From NCBI RefSeq assembly GCF_000348745.1, contig NC_020812.1, positions 248,001 to 312,000 of the forward strand: DNA of 64,000 bases, in the 5' to 3' direction. Below, in pieces: positions 47,401-55,650 of this stretch. The translations under genes were made by a program, and so were the position numbers. The notes under the pieces were generated by a model. It had not been told where the DNA came from. It did no database searches and worked only from the letters and a program-made list of their open reading frames with translations. Source of the DNA: Micavibrio aeruginosavorus EPB (GTDB taxonomy: Bacteria > Pseudomonadota > Alphaproteobacteria > Micavibrionales > Micavibrionaceae). Each line of letters opens with the position of its first letter. Position 1 is the stretch's first letter.

Positions 47401-49282
47401 TTCCGGTGGCTTCCATCTGGAAATCGTGAATCCAGATGGCGGTGTCGGTCCCGTGCGGGCGCACTTCGAACGGCAATTCCGCGATGACGCGCAAACCCAT
47501 GTTTTCCAGCATCGGCAAAATGTCCGACAGGATCACCGGCTTGTCCGCGCGATAAAGCTTCAAACGCAGTTCGTTATCGGGCAAGCCGTGTGACCGGTAC
47601 AGGTCGCGGGCCAAAATACCGGTCGACAACGCTTCCTCAATCTTGAAAACATCGTGGACGCAGCTTTTCGGTGTGTAGGTTTCGCGGTATGCACTGGGGA
47701 AAGCGCGACCATATTTCTCGGTCAAATGCGCGACTTCCGTATCTTCATGCAGTTTTTCGGCAAAGGCCACGTTCAGGCGTTCAGCCCAGGACCGGCCGGC
47801 TTCCTGCAATTCATGTTCAATCGCCAGGCGATCGAAATTGGGTTTTTTCTTCGGGTCAATGGTGATGACATACATCACGCGGGCCAACGGGGAATCGTCC
47901 AGGCTGGCGTAATAATCGTCGCATGTCCCGTTCAGGCGATCTTCCAGAATCGACTGCATACGCATACGCAACGTCGTGTCATACAATTCACGCGGCACAT
48001 AAACCAGGCACGATACATAACGGCTGAACGTATCCAGACGGGTGTACAGGGCGATACGCTGGCGTTTCTGCAAACGCAGCATGGACAGGGCGTAATCATA
48101 CAGCGTGTCCACATCGATCTGGAACAATTCGTCGCGCGGATATTTCTCCAGAATATGGGCCAGAGCCTTGTGGTTGTGGCTACCGCTGGCGAAATGGGAC
48201 CGGTCGGTGACCATGTGGGTCTTGCGGCTCAAATACGGAATGTCACGGATGGACCGGGAATAGGTCACGGATGTGAACAATCCGACGAACAGCGCCTCAC
48301 CCTTGATCTTGCCGCCCTTGTCATACAGGCGGACCATAATGGCATCCATGTTCACACGGCGGTGAACGGTGGATTTGCGGTGGATTTTGAAAACCAGCAA
48401 CGGCTCGTCATTCTTATGCAGTTCGGCCAAATGCTGGGGCAGTGTTTCGCGCCCTTCCGGGAAAATGTTGGTTTTCACTTCGGTGCGCAACAGGCCCAGA
48501 TGCGAACCCGGCACGGCCTTGGCGGTCATCTTGCCGTTTTTATCTTTGGCATACGCATATTCGCGATAACCGAGCAGGGTGAAATTATCCTTGTACAGAT
48601 ATTCCAGAAAGCCCTGATAATCCTCGACCGCGTCATCGGCGAAATGGGCCGGGGCGTGGCTCAATGCATTTTCGCAATCGCGCAGCTTGCTGCGCATCTT
48701 TTGCCAATCACCCGTGGCAAAGCGCGTATCGACCAGAATTTGCTCCAAACGCTCGTGCAGTGCCTTGATCTGCGCATCGCTTAACGTGCGATTCAGGTGA
48801 ATATGGATGTGGGATTGGCCCTGTGTCGTATCGTCCGGCGTGGCGGATACGGATGTAACCTTGCCACTGGCGTTGCGGCGCACCTGAATCACCGGGTGAA
48901 CCAGCAGGGTGATAATCTGCGCCTGGTGCGTGATTTCCGCGGTGACGGAATCAACCAGAAACGCCATGTCGTCGTTGACGATGTCGATCACGGTGCAACC
49001 GGGGGCCCAGCCGTCTTTCTTCATCGTCGGGTTGGTGATGCGGATATCCGGCTTGCCGGGTTTGCGCGCATTCATCATGTCGAAATGCAATTGCGCGGCC
49101 AAGATCATGTTTTTCGGGTCCATCATCTCCAGATCGTCTTTCGACGTGCGCTGGAACAGAACTTCGGTGAAGTCCTTCAACGCCTGCGGCGCCTTTGGCG
49201 GCAACGCATTGACAGCTTTGGTGATAAGGGGATGGAGTTTCGTTGGGGCAGGGGCTTTGGCCATAGTGTCACATACATCCAT
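44405..49282 (-). CDS. gdhB: NAD-specific glutamate dehydrogenase, large (about 180 kDa) class
   Basis: A 1,625-residue enzyme of the L_180 class. A long N-terminal regulatory part with ACT-like regions precedes the catalytic core. The core has GGIRWSDRPEDFRTEVLGLM, the Lys-containing PMGAKGGFVVKN, a Rossmann segment FDVIGVGDMGGDVFGNGMLL and DNSGGVNSSDVEVNIK, all standard for this class. A long C-terminal helical domain follows. It deaminates glutamate to 2-oxoglutarate with NAD, usually for amino-acid catabolism. A second ATG six codons in (49264) is an alternative start. The gene symbol follows common usage for this class. Confidence 0.95.
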   Translation of the reverse strand: MDVCDTMAKAPAPTKLHPLITKAVNALPPKAPQALKDFTEVLFQRTSKDDLEMMDPKNMILAAQLHFDMMNARKPGKPDIRITNPTMKKDGWAPGCTVIDIVNDDMAFLVDSVTAEITHQAQIITLLVHPVIQVRRNASGKVTSVSATPDDTTQGQSHIHIHLNRTLSDAQIKALHERLEQILVDTRFATGDWQKMRSKLRDCENALSHAPAHFADDAVEDYQGFLEYLYKDNFTLLGYREYAYAKDKNGKMTAKAVPGSHLGLLRTEVKTNIFPEGRETLPQHLAELHKNDEPLLVFKIHRKSTVHRRVNMDAIMVRLYDKGGKIKGEALFVGLFTSVTYSRSIRDIPYLSRKTHMVTDRSHFASGSHNHKALAHILEKYPRDELFQIDVDTLYDYALSMLRLQKRQRIALYTRLDTFSRYVSCLVYVPRELYDTTLRMRMQSILEDRLNGTCDDYYASLDDSPLARVMYVITIDPKKKPNFDRLAIEHELQEAGRSWAERLNVAFAEKLHEDTEVAHLTEKYGRAFPSAYRETYTPKSCVHDVFKIEEALSTGILARDLYRSHGLPDNELRLKLYRADKPVILSDILPMLENMGLRVIAELPFEVRPHGTDTAIWIHDFQMEATGTAMAIDKINTPFEEALIRIWNRETEDDSLNRLVLSAAMNWREVTILRTYVRYMRQAGVTYSNRFIERALTDYPVIARALVDLFMARLNPAQNKTGQKEGDAALDKINKAIEKELNAVKSLDQDKILRSFTAMINATLRTNFFQKGADGQPKPYLSIKLDSGKIADLPDPKPFREIFVYSVRMEGIHLRGDRIARGGIRWSDRPEDFRTEVLGLMKAQQVKNAIIVPMGAKGGFVVKNPPTTGGREAFMAEGIECYKMLIRGMLDITDNLKGHKVVPPKDVVRRDGDDPYIVAAADKGTATFSDLANSLSAEYGFWLGDAFASGGSAGYDHKKMGITARGAWESVKRHFRELGQNIQETPFDVIGVGDMGGDVFGNGMLLSPHIRLIGAFNHVHIFCDPNPDIAKSFAERKRLFDAVKGWDGYDEKLLSKGGRIYSRADKSLKLTPEIMAQYGIEKSEISPPDLIRAMLKKQVDLLWFGGIGTYVKAPHETHADVGDKANDSLRVNTSDIRARVIGEGANLGVTQAARNDLARRGVRLNADFIDNSGGVNSSDVEVNIKILMTAVMHDESNKMTLAKRNTLLASMTDDVANLVLRNNYQQTQGISLMVHRASDTFTTDVQFIRDLERDHGLNRALEHLPDEEEIERRRSTGMGLLRPELCTLQSYAKIMFTRELLDSDVPDEKATHIWLSDYFPPALRKKFDAEISKHRLKREIVATAIANGVVNRLGATFVKSKTDSTSASAADVARSYIIVREIFGLRDMWDAIEALDNKVPADIQTSMLADLAYMADHSVTWMLTRLGRRPNIDADIASFTPRIKALRDAVENVATPTMLDTMKARMETLKASGVPASLARNIAMIPVLDSACDIIRITLDGKTDPIQTAKAYFEAGEHFHIDWLRQRADEIEVRDRWTHEARGGLIERLFSVQAAITLRILKDSVKSAAKKGAKDSLLQQWLAHHADKAEQITPLLAMLQQGGAVDIPRLMIAEQRLSHLASAVD

Positions 49283-49561
49283 GATGCTGGTGAGGGGGGT
49301 ACTCTAAATTACGCAGTCTATTCTGGCGGCAAACTAGGCCGAAATGCTGAATGCGGCAAGCCTGCACCCATGTTGCGCACGCACAGGCGGCATGCATCCC
49401 GTCAGGGGATCATGATGGATTATTTCTTTTATTTTTCAAGGTCTTGACATGGGTTTGTTTGGTGTGCGCCGCACAAGGCGTGAAAATTGACGGCTTATGG
49501 GAAAAGGCGTAGGTTAAACACCGTAATAAAAAGCCCGTTGAACAGAGCGAAGGACACAATC

Positions 49562-49738
49562 ATGGACACGAAAGCCAAGAAGACCGAGACCACAGGAATG
49601 GATTTCTCCCGCGCGGCGGCTGTCGGCCCGGACCGCGTCGCAAGCGCCGCACAGGCTGCCACGACGCGCGAATGCCAATATCCGCTCCAGCCCAAACGTC
49701 AGGGCCATGAGTCGTTTGAGCCGTATGGTTTGAATTAA
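49562..49738 (+). CDS. Small hypothetical protein (58 residues)
   Basis: The 58-residue product begins MDTKAKKTETTGMDF, is rich in Ala, Lys, Thr and Arg, and ends SFEPYGLN. It has one Cys (TRECQYP) and no signal or membrane segment. AAGGAC seven bases before the ATG and a strong terminator 13 bases after the stop support a real monocistronic gene. The upstream gap from 49283 (about 280 bases) must carry promoters for this gene and for glutamate dehydrogenase; I cannot name them. Confidence 0.65.
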   Translation: MDTKAKKTETTGMDFSRAAAVGPDRVASAAQAATTRECQYPLQPKRQGHESFEPYGLN

Positions 49739-49750
49739 TTTTATGAATTT

Positions 49751-49779
49751 AAAAAAGCCCCCGGTTGGGGGCTTTTTTT
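49751..49779. terminator. Bidirectional terminator
   Basis: GCCCCC-GGTT-GGGGGC flanked by A6 and T7. It ends the 58-residue gene and the convergent membrane-protein gene. Confidence 0.9.
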
Positions 49780-49780
49780 A

Positions 49781-50128
49781 TTAAAAGCAGACTGGACCAA
49801 ACATGCAGCCGGCTAGGATGGCGCATACGAGAATCAATGGAGTATAAATAAGCAAGAAAATGGCAATGAGTGCGATCCTCATTAGCCAAGAGCGCGCGAT
49901 GACCCATATCAAGCACGTGCTGGGCAGTAGGTATAGAATAAAAGATGATACAACCCCAATGGCGCCGAAAAAATCCTTGAATTTTCTGTGGATCGGTAAA
50001 AGGGCCGCGGATAAATCATAAATAAAGACATTGAAGGCCAAGATCGCAAACGGAAGAAGCAAGGTTAGAGCAATCAGCAATATTGTATTGGTTTTATAGG
50101 AGAGCTGTTGATACGCGGGTCTTTCCAT
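49781..50128 (-). CDS. Hypothetical membrane protein, AT-rich gene
   Basis: About 115 residues from the ATG at 50128, with GGAAAG eight bases upstream. Three hydrophobic segments are visible: TILLIALTLLLPFAILAFNV, FGAIGVVSSFILYLLPSTCL and IALIAIFLLIYTPLILVCAI, then a short Cys/Gly tail (GCMFGPVCF). Not recognised. The gene is AT-rich against its surroundings. The longer reading frame upstream overlaps the dehydrogenase gene and is not used. Confidence 0.6.
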   Translation of the reverse strand: MERPAYQQLSYKTNTILLIALTLLLPFAILAFNVFIYDLSAALLPIHRKFKDFFGAIGVVSSFILYLLPSTCLIWVIARSWLMRIALIAIFLLIYTPLILVCAILAGCMFGPVCF

Positions 50129-50189
50129 TTTTTCTTTCCAAAAATTAAATAGTCCAGCGCTTGTTTCAACTGTGACGAAAGGCGAGATG

Positions 50190-50978
50190 TTATCGTGCCG
50201 TCCATCCGCCATCGACGGGTAATGATGTGCCGGTGATGTTGGATGCGGCATCGGAACACAGGAACACGGACAGCGCGCCCAGTTGTTCCACCTCAACAAA
50301 TTTCTTCGTCGGCTGCGGCGTCAGCATGATTTTCTCGACCACTTCGCTTTCGGGCAGGTTATGCACCTTCGCCTGATCCTTGATCTGGTTTTGCACCAGC
50401 GGGGTCAGGACATAGCCCGGGCAAATGGCGTTGCAGGTGACGTTGTCCGTCGCCGTTTCCAGCGCAATGGTTTTCGTCATGCCGACAAGGCCGTGTTTCG
50501 CGGCGATATATGCGCTTTTAAACGGGGATGCGACCAGACCGTGGGCGGAGGCAATGTTGATGATCCGGCCCCAGCCCTTTGTCTTCATCCCCGGCAGGCA
50601 GGCTTTGGTCGTGTGGAACGCGCTGTTCAGATTGATGGCGATGATGGCGTTCCATTTGTCTTCGGGGAATTCATCAATCGGGCTGACATGCTGGATGCCC
50701 GCATTGTTCACCAGAATGTCGATGGCCCCAAATACGCCAATCGCCTTTTCGCACATATCGCGAATTTGGTCCGGCTTGGTCATGTCGGCCCCGTGATACA
50801 GGGCACGAATGCCATGATCCTTTTCTAAACCAAGGCGGATTTTTTCAATCTCGGCCGCATCGCCCAGCCCGTTCAACACCACGTTGGCCCCGGCGGCGGC
50901 CATGGCGGTCGCAATCCCCAATCCGATGCCGCTGGTGGATCCGGTGATCAGGGCGGTTTTTCCGGTGAGCTGGGTCAT
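50190..50978 (-). CDS. bdhA: 3-hydroxybutyrate dehydrogenase
   Basis: About 262 residues from the ATG at 50978. A classical SDR: TALITGSTSGIGLGIA cofactor loop, NNAGIQHVSPIDEFP, the catalytic Ser in NIASAHGLVASPFKSAYIAAKHG with the YxxxK pair, and the C-terminal GTSLPVDGGWTAR. IQHV and the SAHGLVASP segment are typical of D-3-hydroxybutyrate dehydrogenase. It oxidises 3-hydroxybutyrate to acetoacetate, which acetoacetyl-CoA synthetase in this window can activate. AGGATA precedes the start. Confidence 0.93.
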   Translation of the reverse strand: MTQLTGKTALITGSTSGIGLGIATAMAAAGANVVLNGLGDAAEIEKIRLGLEKDHGIRALYHGADMTKPDQIRDMCEKAIGVFGAIDILVNNAGIQHVSPIDEFPEDKWNAIIAINLNSAFHTTKACLPGMKTKGWGRIINIASAHGLVASPFKSAYIAAKHGLVGMTKTIALETATDNVTCNAICPGYVLTPLVQNQIKDQAKVHNLPESEVVEKIMLTPQPTKKFVEVEQLGALSVFLCSDAASNITGTSLPVDGGWTAR

Positions 50979-51115
50979 GGGGCGTATCCTTTGGTGCGGT
51001 TGCGAAAACGATGGAGTGAAGGGTAAAACGGCGGCGGGTTGCGGGCAAGGGGACCAGTGCGGTCTGCTGCTCCCATTATTTGACATAACGCAAATTCTCG
51101 GGTAAATTGGGCGCT

Positions 51116-51898
51116 ATGAAACAGATTTCTTTGGATCAACATCCTGATTTTATTGCCGTTTTTGACGGGCGCACCGATCTGGCCGCCGCGATGAAGGCGG
51201 CCCGCGATGCCTTGCTCGATCCGGCCTATCAGGCCGTGGTCATCGTGCGGGAGAGCGAAACGGCGGATCAATCCGCCGACCGGGCGGCAACGCTTTTAAA
51301 AACCATATCCCCCAACCGGGATGAGCTGGGCCGCTTGCCCGACGGGCGTTTTGCCGTGTTGCGGGCCAGAGAGGGCACACAGGATGTTTACGCTCGCGAT
51401 GATTTCAATCGTGTGGCGGGCCATGATGTGACGGATTTGCTGAACGCCATGAATGGTCTGTTCCATACCGATCCCGCGATGTATGTGCGCGCGGCCGACG
51501 GTGATAACGCCAATGCCCATTTGGACAGCGGGTATGAATTTATGAATGCCGCTCTGGTCAAGGACGCACCGTTGCCCGGTGGCGTGACGTTGACCATGGC
51601 CCTGCGCGGTGGCGGCACGATTGTGCGTGAAGTGTCACGGGATGAATTGACGCGGGCTCTGGGGTCCAATGGCCAGATGGTCTGGCGTCAAACCGCGGGC
51701 ATGCACGACGATGATGATATGGGTGTTGGCGGTGCCGCCATTCCGAAACATCTTGGCTGGCAGGCCAAGGCGGGGGATGTCTGCCTGATGCGTGGTGGCG
51801 ACTGGCCGGAAACGCATTTGCCGACATTGCACGCCTCGCCCATCCGCGCGCGTCAGGGTGACCCGAAAGAGCGGGTTGTCTGTCTGGCGTTTCTGTAA
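51116..51898 (+). CDS. Hypothetical protein, possibly DUF1826-like
   Basis: About 260 residues from the ATG at 51116. It is soluble. The middle has FHTDPAMYVRAADG and the end has AGDVCLMRGGDWPETHLPTLH and ASPIRARQGD, a layout of paired histidines that recalls the DUF1826 proteins, which resemble cupin or oxygenase folds. The match is loose. A stretch DDDDMGVGG sits between. It lies upstream of hppD with a gap of about 110 bases and is unlikely to be part of that operon. Confidence 0.55.
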   Translation: MKQISLDQHPDFIAVFDGRTDLAAAMKAARDALLDPAYQAVVIVRESETADQSADRAATLLKTISPNRDELGRLPDGRFAVLRAREGTQDVYARDDFNRVAGHDVTDLLNAMNGLFHTDPAMYVRAADGDNANAHLDSGYEFMNAALVKDAPLPGGVTLTMALRGGGTIVREVSRDELTRALGSNGQMVWRQTAGMHDDDDMGVGGAAIPKHLGWQAKAGDVCLMRGGDWPETHLPTLHASPIRARQGDPKERVVCLAFL

Positions 51899-52007
51899 AA
51901 CGCAATTCAATCTTATGGCATATTGCGCCGCCATCCACCCCGGCATTGATTGCGGGTCGTGGATCGCCTACCCTTCTCCCCACAATTCATAACAGGGGAG
52001 AACAATC

Positions 52008-53075
52008 ATGGCCGATCTTTTTGAAAATCCGCTTCACACCGATGGTTTTGCGTTCGTGGAATATACGGGCGAGCCGAAAATTCTGGAGAAGCTGTTTGCC
52101 GATTTCGGTTTTACGGCGGTCGCCAAACACAAAGCCCGCAATGTTGTTCTCTATCGTCAGGGTGGCGTGAACTTCCTGATCAACCATGACACCACCGGCC
52201 AGCCGGGTGCGTTCCAGGACATCCACACATCGGGTGCCAGCGCCATGGGCTTCCGTGTCAAGGACGCGAAACAGGCGATCGCCGATGCGGTGAAGCGCGG
52301 TGCGGAACGCGTTGAAAATCACGGCGGGTCGATGGGCGATGATATCCCGGCGATCAAGGGGATTGGTGGATGCCTGATTTATTTCATTGATGACGATGGC
52401 ATGTATGATCGCGATTTTGAATTTTATCCGGGCGTGGACAAACATCCGGCCGGCGTTGGTTTCACCTATATCGATCACCTGACGCACAACGTGCATCGCG
52501 GCAATATGGCGGTGTGGGCGAAGTTTTACGAAGACATCTTCAACTTCCGCGAAATCCGCTACTTCGATATCGAAGGCAAGCTGACCGGCCTGAAATCCAA
52601 GGCGATGACCAGCCCGTGCGGCAAGATCCGCATTCCGCTGAATGAATCATCGGATGACAAATCCCAGATCGCGGAATTCCTGAAACGCTATAACGGCGAA
52701 GGCATCCAGCATATCGCGCTGGGCACCAACGACATTTACAAAACCGTGGAAATGATGCGCGCGCAGAACGTGCCGTTCCAATCCACGCCAGCCACCTATT
52801 ACGAATTGCTGGACAAGCGCGTGCCGGGTCATGGCGAAGATGTCACGCGACTGAAAAGCCTGAACATCCTGCTGGATGGCGCGCCGACGGAAGGGCAAGG
52901 CTTGCTGTTGCAAATCTTTACCCGTGATGCCATTGGCCCGATCTTCTTCGAAATCATCCAGCGCAAGGGCAATGAAGGGTTTGGCGAAGGCAATTTCAAG
53001 GCCCTGTTCGAATCCATCGAACTGGACCAGATCCGCCGCGGTGTGTTGAAGGATGAAAAGGCAGCGAACGCGTAA
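52008..53075 (+). CDS. hppD: 4-hydroxyphenylpyruvate dioxygenase
   Basis: A 355-residue dioxygenase. Metal ligands are visible as His in FTYIDHLTHNVHRG, His in EGIQHIALGTNDIY, and Glu in GPIFFEIIQRKGNEGFG, followed by the C-terminal helix FGEGNFKALFESIE. It converts 4-hydroxyphenylpyruvate to homogentisate. GGGGAGAAC precedes the ATG. It is the first gene of a four-gene operon: the next gene starts two bases after its stop. Confidence 0.97.
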   Translation: MADLFENPLHTDGFAFVEYTGEPKILEKLFADFGFTAVAKHKARNVVLYRQGGVNFLINHDTTGQPGAFQDIHTSGASAMGFRVKDAKQAIADAVKRGAERVENHGGSMGDDIPAIKGIGGCLIYFIDDDGMYDRDFEFYPGVDKHPAGVGFTYIDHLTHNVHRGNMAVWAKFYEDIFNFREIRYFDIEGKLTGLKSKAMTSPCGKIRIPLNESSDDKSQIAEFLKRYNGEGIQHIALGTNDIYKTVEMMRAQNVPFQSTPATYYELLDKRVPGHGEDVTRLKSLNILLDGAPTEGQGLLLQIFTRDAIGPIFFEIIQRKGNEGFGEGNFKALFESIELDQIRRGVLKDEKAANA

Positions 53076-53077
53076 CC

Positions 53078-54058
53078 ATGAAACTAGCGTCCTATAAAGG
53101 CGGGCATGACGGGTGGTTGATGGTTGTGGCCAACGACCTCTCCGTCTGGGCCCCGGCCACTGATGTCGCCCCGACCCTGCAATACGCGCTCGATCACTGG
53201 GCGGATGTTGAGGAAGATCTGCGGATTCTCTCTGATGCGTTGAATTCCGGCCGGGTCAAGGATGTCGAAAAATTCGACACGGCGAATTGTTCCGCGCCGC
53301 TGCCCCGCGCCTATCAAATCGCGGATGGCAGCGCGTATCTGAACCATGTCGAATTGGTGCGCAAGGCCCGCGGGGCGGAAATGCCGCCGGAATTCCTGCA
53401 CGATCCGCTGATGTATCAGGCCGTGTCCGACCCCATTCTGGCCCCCAACGATGATATCGTGGTGACCAGTGAGGAATACGGAATCGATTTTGAAGGTGAA
53501 GTTGCCGTCATTACCGGGGACGTCCCGATGAGTGCAACGCCGGAGGAGGCCGCCGCGTGCATCCGCCTGATCATGCTGATGAACGATGTGTCGTTGCGTA
53601 ATCTGATTCCCGCCGAACTGGCGAAGGGGTTTGGCTTTTTCCAAAGCAAGCCGCCATCCGCCTTTTCCCCCGTTGCGGTGACGCCCGATGAATTGGGTGC
53701 GGCCTGGCGCGGGGGCAAGGTGCATTTGCCCCTGATCTGTACCCTGAATGGCCGCGTGGTGGGCAAGCCCAATGCGGGCGTGGATATGCAGTTTGATTTT
53801 GGCCAGCTGGTGGCCCATGCCGCGAAAACACGGCCATTGCGCGCCGGGGCGATTATCGGGTCGGGGACCATTTCCAACCGCGACCGTGCCGCCGGTGTGG
53901 CGTGTCTGGCCGAAACGCGCATGATCGAAAAAATCGAAACCGGCACCATGACCACGCCATTCATGGCCTTTGGCGATGTGATCCGCATTGAAATGATCAA
54001 TGAAAAAGGCGCGTCCGTCTTTGGCGCAATTGAACAGAAGGTCGTCAAGCAAGCATGA
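53078..54058 (+). CDS. Fumarylacetoacetate hydrolase-family protein
   Basis: A 326-residue protein of the FAH family, the shorter bacterial form. The metal site is in TSEEYGIDFEGEVAVITGD (Glu/Glu) with the downstream Asp in MLMNDVSLRNLIP. GTISNRDRAAGVACLAETRM near the C-terminus is typical. In this operon it should hydrolyse fumarylacetoacetate to fumarate and acetoacetate, the last step of tyrosine breakdown. Its start is coupled to hppD, and its stop overlaps the maiA start (ATGA). Confidence 0.92.
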   Translation: MKLASYKGGHDGWLMVVANDLSVWAPATDVAPTLQYALDHWADVEEDLRILSDALNSGRVKDVEKFDTANCSAPLPRAYQIADGSAYLNHVELVRKARGAEMPPEFLHDPLMYQAVSDPILAPNDDIVVTSEEYGIDFEGEVAVITGDVPMSATPEEAAACIRLIMLMNDVSLRNLIPAELAKGFGFFQSKPPSAFSPVAVTPDELGAAWRGGKVHLPLICTLNGRVVGKPNAGVDMQFDFGQLVAHAAKTRPLRAGAIIGSGTISNRDRAAGVACLAETRMIEKIETGTMTTPFMAFGDVIRIEMINEKGASVFGAIEQKVVKQA

Positions 54059-54747
54059 TTACGCTTTACAGTTATTTCCGTTCCTCCACTGCGTACCGGG
54101 TGCGTATTGCCCTGAATTTGAAGGGGGTGGAATATGAAACCGTGCCCGTGCATCTGGCCAAGGGGGAGCAGTTTGCGGACATGTACCGCCTGATCAACCC
54201 GATGGCGGCGGTGCCGGTGCTGGACCATGACGGGTTCCGCGTGTCGCAATCATTGGCGATTTTGAATTATATCGACAATATCGCGCCCAACCCGCCACTG
54301 TCCCCGGTGGATGATGTTCAGGGGCAGGCCTATGTGCGGCAAGTGGCGCTGGCCATTGCCACGGATATTCACCCGCTGACCAACCTGAAGGTTTTGAAAA
54401 AACTGGGCACGATGTTTGACGCGTCGGAAGACCAGAAAAACGAATGGTACGCCCATTGGGCGCTGGACGGCATGCGCGCGGTCGAAGCGATGTTGCTGGA
54501 TTGTGGGCGCACGGGAAAATTTGCCAATGGTGACGCGGTCAGTGTCGCCGATCTGTGCATCGTGCCGCAAATGTACAATATGCGCCGATATAACCTGTCG
54601 CTCGATGAATTCCCGATTTGCCGCCATATCGAGGAAAACTGCATGGCGTTGACCGCATTCCAAACGGCGGCACCGGAAATGCAACCCGATGCGCCGGATG
54701 ATCTTGAAATTATTCACGGCCCGCATTTTAAAGGAGGTTTGATATGA
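54055..54747 (+). CDS. maiA: Maleylacetoacetate isomerase
   Basis: A 230-residue zeta-class GST. The active-site loop is YFRSSTAYRVRIALNLKG near the N-terminus, the zeta-class SSxxxxRVRIAL signature. NPMAAVPVLDHDGFRVSQS and DIHPLTNLKVLKKL are also zeta-specific. It isomerises maleylacetoacetate to fumarylacetoacetate using glutathione. Four-base overlaps at both ends (with the FAH-like gene and phhA) indicate translational coupling. Confidence 0.95.
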   Translation: MITLYSYFRSSTAYRVRIALNLKGVEYETVPVHLAKGEQFADMYRLINPMAAVPVLDHDGFRVSQSLAILNYIDNIAPNPPLSPVDDVQGQAYVRQVALAIATDIHPLTNLKVLKKLGTMFDASEDQKNEWYAHWALDGMRAVEAMLLDCGRTGKFANGDAVSVADLCIVPQMYNMRRYNLSLDEFPICRHIEENCMALTAFQTAAPEMQPDAPDDLEIIHGPHFKGGLI

Positions 54748-55640
54748 CCGAATCTGATTCAGGAAACCCGCTGGGGGCTGGCGTGGCCGCCGACGCCATG
54801 AAATACGTGATTGACCAGGGATGGGACAATTACACGGACGAAGAACATGAAACATGGCGCCTGTTGTATGAGCGCCAGCGCACATTGATGCCGGGGCGTG
54901 CCTGCAAGGAGTTTTTGCAGAACATGGACGCGCTGGGCATTGGCGACCAACAGATCCCGCGTTTTACGGAGCTGAATAAAAAGCTGAAGGCGCTGACCGG
55001 ATGGGAAATTGTCGCGGTTGAGGGGTTGATCCCCGATGCGCCGTTTTTCCAGCTTCTGGCGGATCGTAAATTCCCGGCGGGATCATTTATCCGCCGCCGC
55101 GACCAGATGGATTATCTGGAAGAGCCCGACGTGTTCCATGATGTGTTCGGCCATGCGCCAATGCTGGCCCATCCGGTGTTTGCCGATTATATCCAGGCCT
55201 ATGGCCAGGGCGGCCTGCGCGCGATGAATGACGGGGTGATTACCAACCTGACGCGCCTGTATTGGTACACGGTTGAATTTGGATTGATGAAAACGGATGA
55301 AGGGCTGCGTATCTATGGCGCGGGTATCCTGTCCTCCCCCGGCGAAACCGTATTTGCGGCGGACAGCGATTCACCGAACAAAATCGGCTTTAACCTGAAA
55401 CGCGTGATGCAGACGAAATACAAAATCGACGATTTCCAGACCAGCTATTTCGTCATTGATTCATTTGATGATCTGTTCAAACAAACCTATCAGGATTTTG
55501 GCCCGATCTATGCCGACCTGAAAGCCAACCCAATGAAATATGCGCCGGGCGATCTGCTGCCGGATGATGTGATCCTGCAACGGGGCACGGGCGTCTATGC
55601 CGCCGAAGCCGCGAAGCGCAAGGCGCAGGCGCATGGGTAA
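54744..55640 (+). CDS. phhA: Phenylalanine 4-monooxygenase
   Basis: A 298-residue bacterial phenylalanine hydroxylase. Iron ligands are the two histidines of FHDVFGHAPMLAHPVFADY and the Glu of YWYTVEFGLM; FIRRRDQMDYLEEPD precedes them. SPNKIGFNLKRVM and YFVIDSFDDLFKQTY follow. It makes tyrosine from phenylalanine using tetrahydropterin, feeding the rest of the operon. A strong AAGGAGG (54731-54737) lies six bases before its ATG, inside maiA. The pterin dehydratase phhB is not in the window. Confidence 0.96.
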   Translation: MTESDSGNPLGAGVAADAMKYVIDQGWDNYTDEEHETWRLLYERQRTLMPGRACKEFLQNMDALGIGDQQIPRFTELNKKLKALTGWEIVAVEGLIPDAPFFQLLADRKFPAGSFIRRRDQMDYLEEPDVFHDVFGHAPMLAHPVFADYIQAYGQGGLRAMNDGVITNLTRLYWYTVEFGLMKTDEGLRIYGAGILSSPGETVFAADSDSPNKIGFNLKRVMQTKYKIDDFQTSYFVIDSFDDLFKQTYQDFGPIYADLKANPMKYAPGDLLPDDVILQRGTGVYAAEAAKRKAQAHG

Positions 55641-55650
55641 AAATCTGGGG

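Noticed and set aside
46223-47593. 456-residue frame antisense to glutamate dehydrogenase
   Set aside because: The minus-strand enzyme is continuous and has all catalytic motifs, so this is a shadow.
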